Shown here piece by piece: positions 25,007-32,183 of a stretch of DNA of 64,000 nt (positions are counted from its first letter, which is position 1; each line of letters opens with the position of its first letter). This stretch comes from JALHOP01 sp964484195 (GTDB lineage: Bacteria; Myxococcota; XYA12-FULL-58-9; JALHOP01). Below the pieces are notes generated by a model that saw only the letters and a program-made list of their open reading frames with translations, had not been told where the DNA came from and did not search any database. Location of the stretch: positions 101,341-165,340 of the forward strand of contig CAZAER010000011.1 of the NCBI GenBank assembly GCA_964484195.1, in the 5' to 3' direction. Position numbers and translations under genes: made by a program.

Positions 25007-25714
25007 ATGCGTGTACCCGCGAAGGTTGCGGCTGCCTGTCACCCGCTCGATGGCCCGCCGCTCCGGCAGGATTCCAGCGATCTGACTACGCTTTTCGCGC
25101 AGGCGGTCTCCGCCAAGGCCGAGCTGCGCGCGATTTCCGAGGTCATTGCCCAAGCGGGCGGCGGCCGCGTCATCGATGAAAACGCCATCAAGGAGCAGGC
25201 TAGCGCCAAGCGGAAGATTGCCGGGAAGTACCGCGGCGACACCGCCCGGATCTGCGACCTGCTGCGCAATCGCATCGTTTTTCCCTCCGAGGCCGCCTTG
25301 TATGCCGGCGCCGCGGCGGCCATCGAGCGCTATCCCGGCATGTTCGTGCAGATTCACAATCGCCTCGTCGACCCCAAGCCGAATGGCTACGTCGACTTCA
25401 GCATGGCGCCACGCGTTTCGAACGGGCACATCGGCGAGCTCCAGCTCCACCTCGATCAAATGCTCACGGCAGCCGAGGTCGAGCACGCGCTCTATGAAGA
25501 CGTGCGCGTGCTGCAGGCGGGCGCGTGCGCCGACCAACCCGCCTTGGTCGCGATGTACGAAGCCCGGTCTGCCGCCATCTACGACATCGCCGCTCGCGCC
25601 GTCCGCGAGCACCGGCCGCTCACCGAGGGCGACCACGCACGCATGCGCGCGGTGGTTGGCTGTTACCCGAGCTCGATTGCCGATGGTTTGCTCGCAACCT
25701 ACTTGGGGCGGTGA
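25007..25714 (+). CDS. RelA/SpoT-fold-like protein
   Basis: 235 residues. The middle of the protein resembles the nucleotidyltransferase fold of (p)ppGpp synthetases. Basic residues with spacing like the substrate loop occur in SAKRKIAGKYRGD. An Asp and Arg occur in ICDLLRNRIVF, where RelA/SpoT enzymes have D-x4-R. NGYVDFSM corresponds to NGY(K/R)S, and GELQLHLDQM to the EIQIRT strand with its Glu. There is no hydrolase domain, so it would be a small stand-alone member, whether an active alarmone synthetase, a toxin-like relative, or inactive. The match is by pattern only. SD GGAAGG lies shortly before the ATG. Confidence 0.5.
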   Translation: MRVPAKVAAACHPLDGPPLRQDSSDLTTLFAQAVSAKAELRAISEVIAQAGGGRVIDENAIKEQASAKRKIAGKYRGDTARICDLLRNRIVFPSEAALYAGAAAAIERYPGMFVQIHNRLVDPKPNGYVDFSMAPRVSNGHIGELQLHLDQMLTAAEVEHALYEDVRVLQAGACADQPALVAMYEARSAAIYDIAARAVREHRPLTEGDHARMRAVVGCYPSSIADGLLATYLGR

Positions 25715-25784
25715 CATCGCGGCACGGCCGCCGAGGGCCGCGTAGGCACGTGAACCCGCTCGGGGTCGATAATCCCCGCGGCTC

Positions 25785-26585
25785 ATGAGTCTGATTCGTG
25801 CCCGAGAATCCACGCGCCCGGCCCCGGTGCCGCCCGTATTACCGGGGCCGGCACCGCGTGTTGCGTCCGCTTTAGAGGACCGCACGGCGCCGCGACGACC
25901 AGGAACGACGGCTCCGCGCCCACGCCAGCCACTCGAGCTCGTCGAGCCGCGGGACTCGGCAGAGCCTGGGGTTTCGCCGTCGCCGTTTTCGCAGGCGATG
26001 GCGCGAGCTCTCCTCGGCCGTCAGCGCCTGCAGCCGAATCACCTCTACGTGGTGTCTCTCGACGTCAACAACCACAGCCTCGAGAGCACGCAGCGCCTCA
26101 AGGGCTCGACGTACGTTTTCACCACCGACGCGTCCGGGGCAGTGCGCTTCCGCGATGCGTTCCGCTCGTCGACGCAGCCATCGCATGCCGACCCGCGCAA
26201 GTCGCAATGGGGCGAGGGCAGCCCGGGCTATCGCTTTCCCTATGTCCGCGATGGCGCATACCCCATGGGCACCGCGATTTACGGCAACACCGCGGGCTTC
26301 ATCGTCGGTCGGACCCCGGACGAGCCGCTTCCGGCGTATCGCGACTACAACATGAACGGCAAAATCGACGACGCCGAGCGCCGCCAACCTACGACCGCCG
26401 ACCTCATTCGTGTCCACCGCTCCGAGCTCGGCAGCTCTGGCTGTCACCTCATCGCCACGGGGGAATGGACGCGTTTTCGCGAGCTCATCATCGGCCTCGC
26501 CGCCGAAGGACGGAGCGCGACCTACGTCTTCGAACGCTACGACGCTGGCCGACTTCCGATGGCGCGTACGCGGGTTCGTCGCTGA
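25785..26585 (+). CDS. Protein with EF-hand-type loop and YkuD-like HxnSxGC motif
   Basis: 266 residues. About 65 N-terminal residues are proline/arginine-rich and probably disordered. The domain that follows has a strand-rich core (LYVVSLDVNNHSLEST, FPYVRDGAYPMGTAIY), then at residues 187-198 a sequence DYNMNGKIDDAE with acidic or amide ligands at every EF-hand loop position. His211 and Cys220 in VHRSELGSSGCHL resemble the catalytic His/Cys of YkuD-type L,D-transpeptidases. No signal peptide is seen, which is unusual for a cell-wall enzyme. Function is suggested, not established. Confidence 0.55.
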   Translation: MSLIRARESTRPAPVPPVLPGPAPRVASALEDRTAPRRPGTTAPRPRQPLELVEPRDSAEPGVSPSPFSQAMARALLGRQRLQPNHLYVVSLDVNNHSLESTQRLKGSTYVFTTDASGAVRFRDAFRSSTQPSHADPRKSQWGEGSPGYRFPYVRDGAYPMGTAIYGNTAGFIVGRTPDEPLPAYRDYNMNGKIDDAERRQPTTADLIRVHRSELGSSGCHLIATGEWTRFRELIIGLAAEGRSATYVFERYDAGRLPMARTRVRR

Positions 26586-26647
26586 CGTACGTTCGCCGGT
26601 CACTTCGGCTTGCCGACGATCGATCGCTGGTGCACTAATTCACACCA

Positions 26648-28894
26648 GTGCGGGCTCCGTTTCGTAAGCCGCTTCCGGCGGCTCCCGGTCGGACCGGGCC
26701 ACGGTCAGGGGTGCTTGCCTCTGGTCGGCGGCGAACCCGTATCTTGGAGCAAGCGCAGACGCGGATGTTCTGGGCCTGGCTGCTCGGGATGCCGGTGCGC
26801 TTCGGCCGTACTCTCGCGGGCTTCGTCATCGCTTACGCCGGGTTGTTGCTCGCGGCGCTCGGAGTCTTCCGTAACGCCAACGAAAGCAGCACGCCGCAGC
26901 TCCTAGCCCTCGCTGGCTTGTCGGCTCTCCTCGTCGCCAAGCTCTTCGAGCGCCTGGCGCGCCCGGCCAAGGAGTCGGCGCTGGTCGCCGACCTCGAGCT
27001 CGGAAGTCTCTGCGTCGCCGCGGCTTTCGTGCTCATCGAGCTCACCGGCGGTCCGTCGGGCCTCTTGTATCCGATGGTCTACGCCCTGGTGGCGTTCCTC
27101 GTCGCCTTCCACGGGCCGCGCACCGCCGTTTACTTCCTGGTGCTCATCCTCGGCACCGAGGCCCTGGTCAACGTGCTGCAGCCGGCGACCCGCGACTACA
27201 AGCTCCTCGCCTCGCACGCTTCGTTCATCCTGCTCTTCGGCTTCTTGTACGCCGTCTTCCTGCGCACCGAGGTCGCGCAGCGCAAGACGCGGATGGCGCG
27301 CGAGATCGACGCCCACATGCGCAAGGTCCAAGACGAGGCCAAGCAGTTCCGCCTCACCAGCGGCTTGTCGCTCGATAGCCGCGAGCTGTCGCCGGAAGAA
27401 ATGGCGTCGCGCCGCCGGGTCGGCTCGGTGCAGGCCATTCACGAGTCGTTCTACAACGTGCTCGCTGTAGCGGAGCGGGCGTTGACCCCGCATACCGTGG
27501 CGTTGCTCTGGCTCGACAGCGACGAGCGCAAGATCATCATCAAAGAGCTGCGCTCGCAGTCCGATCACGTGACCACGAAGGCCTTGGTCACGGCCGAAGG
27601 CTTCATCGGCGCCATCACCAAGCGCAAGGAGCCCTTGGTGCTCACGCAGCTCAAGGCTGGTCACAGCGGTCTCGTGTATTACACCCAGCCGCACTCGATC
27701 ACCGACTTCGCCGGCGTGCCGGTCCTCGAAGACGGTCACCTGCGCGGCGTGCTCATCGCCGACCGCGATGACGGACGCGCGTTCGGCGCCTCCGACATCG
27801 CCGTCATGAACACCATCGCCGAGGAGATCGTTCGCGCCGTTCAGGTCGAGCGCATCTTCAGCGACATGGATCGCGAGAAGTACGAAAAAGAGCGCTTCTA
27901 CCAAGCGAGCCGCGACTTCAACGAGGCGCGTACGGTCGACGAGGTCGCGAAGGTCGCCATCCGTGCGTCACGCGCCGTGGCCCATGCCGAGCTCGCCGCC
28001 GTTGCGGTCTCGACCGAAGAGGGCGGCAAGATGCGCATCGCTGCTCTCGACTGGCACGGCAACGAGAAGGCGCAGGATCTCGTCGGTCAGGTCTTCCAGG
28101 CCGAAGAAGGACTGGTCGGAGCGTCGATCAAGGCGCGTCATCCGTTGCCCCACGGTACCGCGCGTAGCCCGTCACAAGCGGTCTTCGCCAAGAACATCAA
28201 CGCCGACCTCGCGGGCGTGAAGGTGCTGCCTCTCCTCTGGCAGGACCGCGGTATCGGCGCAGTCGTCCTCGGCTCGTCGCGCGAAGGTTTCCTCTCGAAC
28301 GATGCCTTCGAGATGATGCGGGTCATCTCCGATCATGCCACCATCGCCATCGCCAACGCCCAGATGTACGAGCGCATGGAGCGCATGGCGACGACCGACG
28401 GGCTCACCGGCCTCATCAACCATCGCTACTTCCAAGAGCTCTTCGACGCGATGATCGCGCGTTGCGAGCGCTACAGCCGCCCGATGTCGCTCATCCTCAC
28501 CGACATCGATCATTTCAAATCCATCAACGACACCTATGGCCATCCAGTCGGGGACATGGTTTTGAAGAAGGTGGCAAAGCTATTGAGTGGAGCAGCACGG
28601 CGTACCGACGTCGTGGCGCGCTACGGCGGCGAGGAATTCGCCGTGCTCATGGAAGAGACCGGGCCGGAGGGTGCGTTGCAGACCGCGGAGCGTATACGCA
28701 AAGCGATCGAAGCCGAGACCATGCGCTCCGAGAACGGCACGTTCAAATGCACCATCTCGTTGGGCATTGCGACTTTCCCGAACGATGCCAACGTGAAAGC
28801 GAGGCTTGCCGAATGCGCTGACCAGGCACTTTATCAAGCGAAGAGAAGTGGTCGTAACCGAGCTGTGGTCTTCAAAACAGCACGAGCAGGGTGA
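26648..28894 (+). CDS. Membrane-bound GAF-GGDEF diguanylate cyclase
   Basis: 748 residues from GTG 26648; an in-frame ATG at 26765 gives a 709-residue alternative and may be the real start. Several transmembrane helices (about residues 50-210) are followed by a short coiled coil and two GAF-type domains (about 255-410 and 420-570). The GGDEF domain is at about 580-745. The active-site motif GGEEF (660-664) is intact, and an RRTD inhibitory site lies five residues before RYGGEEF's Gly pair, so activity with product inhibition by c-di-GMP is expected. The following phoH gene starts directly at its stop. Confidence 0.92.
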   Translation: MRAPFRKPLPAAPGRTGPRSGVLASGRRRTRILEQAQTRMFWAWLLGMPVRFGRTLAGFVIAYAGLLLAALGVFRNANESSTPQLLALAGLSALLVAKLFERLARPAKESALVADLELGSLCVAAAFVLIELTGGPSGLLYPMVYALVAFLVAFHGPRTAVYFLVLILGTEALVNVLQPATRDYKLLASHASFILLFGFLYAVFLRTEVAQRKTRMAREIDAHMRKVQDEAKQFRLTSGLSLDSRELSPEEMASRRRVGSVQAIHESFYNVLAVAERALTPHTVALLWLDSDERKIIIKELRSQSDHVTTKALVTAEGFIGAITKRKEPLVLTQLKAGHSGLVYYTQPHSITDFAGVPVLEDGHLRGVLIADRDDGRAFGASDIAVMNTIAEEIVRAVQVERIFSDMDREKYEKERFYQASRDFNEARTVDEVAKVAIRASRAVAHAELAAVAVSTEEGGKMRIAALDWHGNEKAQDLVGQVFQAEEGLVGASIKARHPLPHGTARSPSQAVFAKNINADLAGVKVLPLLWQDRGIGAVVLGSSREGFLSNDAFEMMRVISDHATIAIANAQMYERMERMATTDGLTGLINHRYFQELFDAMIARCERYSRPMSLILTDIDHFKSINDTYGHPVGDMVLKKVAKLLSGAARRTDVVARYGGEEFAVLMEETGPEGALQTAERIRKAIEAETMRSENGTFKCTISLGIATFPNDANVKARLAECADQALYQAKRSGRNRAVVFKTARAG

Positions 28895-30208
28895 ATGAAA
28901 AAGATCTTCGTCCTCGATACCAACGTTCTGCTGCACGATCCGCGCGCGATTTATCAATTCGAAGATCACGACGTGGTCATTCCGATCGTCGTCGTCGAAG
29001 AGCTCGACACCTTCAAGAAAGATCTCTCCGAGCTCGGCCGTAACGCGCGTCACATCGCTCGCTCGCTCGACGAGCTGCGCACCGAAGGTCGCATCACCGA
29101 AGGTGTGGCCATCAACAACGGCTCCGGCACGTTGTCGGTCAGCATCACCAATCGCGTCTTGCCGTCGGAGTTCCAGAATCAGCATCCGGCGGACAACAAG
29201 ATCCTCGCGACCGCGCTCGACCTGCACGAGTCCCGCAAGGACCGCCTCACGATCTTGGTCACCAAAGACGTCAACATGCGCATCCGTGGCGATGCGTTGG
29301 GTTTGCGCGTCGAGGACTTCGACACCGAGCGCTCGAACATCGACGAGCTCTACTCCGGCGTCGCCGAGATCGAAGTGCCGGCGAAGGACATCGACACCTT
29401 CTACGAGAGCGGTAAGCTCGAGCTCTCCGACCCCTACTACTATCCCAACCAGTTCGCGTTCCTGAAGGACGCCTCGAACCCGCAGCACACCGCGCTCGGC
29501 AAGATCAACCGCGACGCGCAGCTGGTCGAGGCCGTGAATCAGGTCAAAGACGGTATGTGGGGCATCCGCCCGCGCAACAAGGAGCAGGTGTTCGCTGCCG
29601 ACGTCTTGATGAACGATCAGATCAAGCTGATCACGCTCGTCGGCAAAGCCGGCACCGGCAAGACGCTCATGGCGATCGCAGCCGGTCTGCAGAAGGTCAC
29701 CGAAGAAGGCGTCTATCAACGCCTGCTCATCTCGCGTCCCATTTTCCCACTCGGCCGCGACATCGGTTACCTGCCGGGCGACGTCGAGGAGAAGCTCACG
29801 CCGTGGATGCAACCCATCTACGACAACGTCGAGTTCTTGATGGGCTTGTCTAAGACTGACCGCAAACGCGGACGGTCGTACCACGAGCTGCTCGACTTGG
29901 GCGTGCTCGAGATCGAGCCGCTGACGTACATCCGCGGTCGCAGCATCCCGAACCAGTTCATGGTGGTCGACGAGGCGCAAAACCTGACGCCTCACGAAGT
30001 GAAGACCATCATCACGCGTGTCGGTGACGGTACGAAGATCATCCTCACGGGTGACCCCTACCAAATCGACAATCCCTACGTGGATGCGACCAACAACGGT
30101 CTCGTTTACATCGTGAACCGCTTCAAGGCGGAGCGCATCGCGGCGCACATCACCCTCACCAAGGGCGAGCGCAGCGATCTGGCCGAATTGGCCACAAACC
30201 TGCTGTAA
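28895..30208 (+). CDS. phoH: PIN-domain PhoH-family ATPase (PhoH2 type)
   Basis: 437 residues. The N-terminal PIN nuclease domain (about 1-140) has its first acidic residue in VLDTNVLLHD and further acidic residues in VVEELD. The PhoH P-loop domain (about 195-435) has Walker A GKAGTGKT, Walker B-type MVVDEAQN, and ILTGDP. PhoH2 proteins are linked to RNA unwinding and cleavage. The ATG sits at the end of the diguanylate cyclase gene, so the two are probably co-transcribed; a functional link is not evident. Confidence 0.93.
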   Translation: MKKIFVLDTNVLLHDPRAIYQFEDHDVVIPIVVVEELDTFKKDLSELGRNARHIARSLDELRTEGRITEGVAINNGSGTLSVSITNRVLPSEFQNQHPADNKILATALDLHESRKDRLTILVTKDVNMRIRGDALGLRVEDFDTERSNIDELYSGVAEIEVPAKDIDTFYESGKLELSDPYYYPNQFAFLKDASNPQHTALGKINRDAQLVEAVNQVKDGMWGIRPRNKEQVFAADVLMNDQIKLITLVGKAGTGKTLMAIAAGLQKVTEEGVYQRLLISRPIFPLGRDIGYLPGDVEEKLTPWMQPIYDNVEFLMGLSKTDRKRGRSYHELLDLGVLEIEPLTYIRGRSIPNQFMVVDEAQNLTPHEVKTIITRVGDGTKIILTGDPYQIDNPYVDATNNGLVYIVNRFKAERIAAHITLTKGERSDLAELATNLL

Positions 30209-30287
30209 AGGCGGTTTTGGCTAAGTCTCTGTTTTTGCTAGGCCGGGGATCAACCGCACCGGGATGGGTGCGGGTATGTAGTGGGCC

Positions 30288-31406
30288 ATGGCCGGTGAAG
30301 TACCAGCGATAGTGCGTGGGACGACGCGTCCGACCACGCAGGATGTCGCGAACGTCGTTTCACCGACGGCCGTCGCATTGCCACGCGAGACCAAGGTCGC
30401 AGACCTCGCCAAGCAGTACGGGGTGAGCGAAGGCGTGTTGCGCAGCCTGAATCCTCGGCTGCGCGACCGAGACGTCACCAACGTCAGCGGCGTCGTCAAC
30501 ATGCCGCCCGGCGCGCGACCCATCGAGCCCGCCGCCTCGCGCAGCGATTTCTCTCCGGCCGATCGCAGCCAGGTGCGCGACATCCAACGTCGCCTCGGCA
30601 CGCGCGCGGACGGCGCCTTCGGTGCGGACACTCTGCTGCGTCTGCAGCAGTTCCAGCGCAACAACGGTATCGAGGGCAACGGCGAGGTCAACGAAGCGAC
30701 TTTGCGAGCGCTGCGCGCACCGAGCGGTCCGAGCGCGACGCGTGCAAGAACCGACGGCCCAGGTGGCCCGACCACCGGCAGAAACAGCTATGGCGAGGAG
30801 TACCGCGCCCCACCGGCGAGCGTCGATTCGGCGCTGCCGCATGTCCGTGGCGATGACCGCATGAAGGCGGTCACCGGGCCGAGAGGCGAACAAGCCGTCA
30901 GGAACATCGCCACCGCTCGGCGAGCCATCGAAGGCGATCTCCCGGTTTATCGGGCGCGGCTCCTCGAGCGCGCAGCCCAGGTCGAAGGTACCGACAAAGA
31001 GGCGGCCGCGCGTTATCGGCAGGCCGCCGCCGACATCGGCCGCGTCACGATTGGTACGCTCGGCGTCGAGAGTGCCTGGGGCACCGGCCCCTTGAACATG
31101 GGCCGCGATGGTCCCGCTCAGGCTACGGGCGTAGCGCAGCGCGAGGTGGCGCGACGGTTCGAAGCGATGGGCATCAACTCCGATATCGGTGCGGTCGACC
31201 GTAAGACCATCGCCGGTGCCGCCCGCGTCGCGCTCGCCCACCACTTCTACCGCACCATGGAGTTCGACGGCTCGCTGCACCGCGCCGTGTCTCAGTTCAA
31301 CGGTGGCAACCGTCAGGGCCACGCGTACACCCGCACGAGCCAGCAGAACGGTTACATCGCCGCGGTCTGGGACCTCGGGCGGCGCACCGAGACGATTGGC
31401 CGCTGA
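30288..31406 (+). CDS. LysM / peptidoglycan-binding / lytic-transglycosylase-like protein
   Basis: 372 residues. Residues about 20-75 resemble a LysM module (VADLAKQYGVSEGVLRSLNP). Residues about 90-145 form a PG_binding_1 domain (IQRRLGTRADGAFGADTLLR). The C-terminal domain (about 200-372) looks lysozyme-like: a catalytic-type Glu in TLGVESAWGTGPL and the AVSQFNGGNRQGHAYTRTS block expected of SLT-type transglycosylases. No signal peptide is recognisable; the N-terminus is polar, so export, if any, is by another route. It probably binds and cleaves peptidoglycan. Confidence 0.7.
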   Translation: MAGEVPAIVRGTTRPTTQDVANVVSPTAVALPRETKVADLAKQYGVSEGVLRSLNPRLRDRDVTNVSGVVNMPPGARPIEPAASRSDFSPADRSQVRDIQRRLGTRADGAFGADTLLRLQQFQRNNGIEGNGEVNEATLRALRAPSGPSATRARTDGPGGPTTGRNSYGEEYRAPPASVDSALPHVRGDDRMKAVTGPRGEQAVRNIATARRAIEGDLPVYRARLLERAAQVEGTDKEAAARYRQAAADIGRVTIGTLGVESAWGTGPLNMGRDGPAQATGVAQREVARRFEAMGINSDIGAVDRKTIAGAARVALAHHFYRTMEFDGSLHRAVSQFNGGNRQGHAYTRTSQQNGYIAAVWDLGRRTETIGR

Positions 31407-31424
31407 GGCCGTTCGCTATCGCGG

Positions 31425-31973
31425 TTAGCGGTAGAGAGCGTCGAACCGCGGCCAATGCTCGGGCGCGAGGCTCGCGCGCAGCAGGGCGACGGTCGGTTTC
31501 TCGAGACGGACACCGGGATAGGTGATGAGGTGCTCGGCAAGGCTTTGGCGCGAGCCCAGAGCCGGGCCGTCCGAGTCGAGATGGGTGGCGAGCGCGTGCA
31601 GCTCCTGGCTCGACATGGCGCCAACGCTTTCGCGCAGGCCCCCATCGGCCTTGCCTTGTTCGAAGACTCGCCGCAGGACCGCGGTATCTCGCGTCGCGAG
31701 GCCGGCTCGGAGCTGCTGGAGGATGAAGTTGTTCTGGACCGCCTGGTGGAAGTAGCTCGCCTGCTTCCAAGCGTGCGCGTCGCCTGCCGGCACGCGGCCA
31801 AGGCCGGTGTTGTAGCGCTGTCGCCAGGTTTCGACGCCCTGCAGGGCTCGGGCGACCTCGTCTTGGGCGATGCCGACGGCCAGGAGGCGCGACACTTCGC
31901 GCTGGCCAGAACGCTCTAGTGCCGCAGGAACTAGGGGGAAACTCTCTACGCCACGGATGGCTGCGGTACTCAT
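31425..31973 (-). CDS. Hypothetical protein
   Basis: 182 residues, mostly helical, with no signal peptide, Cys or membrane segment. No clear Shine-Dalgarno precedes the ATG. It contains segments such as ALQGVETWRQRYNTGLG and YFHQAVQNNFILQQLRAGL. It is convergent with the peptidoglycan-binding gene (18 bases between stops), so a cell-wall role is possible but unsupported. No family recognised. The 210-base gap from here to the protease start at 32184 holds no other gene that I can see. Confidence 0.5.
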   Translation of the reverse strand: MSTAAIRGVESFPLVPAALERSGQREVSRLLAVGIAQDEVARALQGVETWRQRYNTGLGRVPAGDAHAWKQASYFHQAVQNNFILQQLRAGLATRDTAVLRRVFEQGKADGGLRESVGAMSSQELHALATHLDSDGPALGSRQSLAEHLITYPGVRLEKPTVALLRASLAPEHWPRFDALYR

Positions 31974-32170
31974 GGGGGGATGCTCCGAGTCCTCGTTACG
32001 TCATACAGGCAAGAGGACGAATCTGGCTGCCCGACGATGCGTGCCAGGCTGGCTCTTTTCATCGCATTTGTGACGCAGCGCACGGACGTGATAGCGCGAC
32101 GATGATTTTTTGGCGCTCCAAAGTCGTCAGCGATCATTCCGCCGCTCCGCTCTCACGGAGCAGCCACAAT

Positions 32171-32177
32171 AAAGGAG
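32171..32177 (+). promoter_or_regulatory. Strong Shine-Dalgarno for subtilisin-like gene
   Basis: AAAGGAG lies six bases before GTG 32184. This supports the GTG as the start of the protease gene, which has no good ATG. Confidence 0.75.
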
Positions 32178-32183
32178 TCCAAC

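Noticed and set aside
28580..30148. Minus-strand open frame of 522 codons
   Set aside because: Antisense to the GGDEF and PhoH genes.
30254..30273. Seven-bp hairpin CCGCACC/GGTGCGG before the peptidoglycan-binding gene
   Set aside because: No T tract follows and no regulatory motif is recognised, so I do not call it a terminator or operator.
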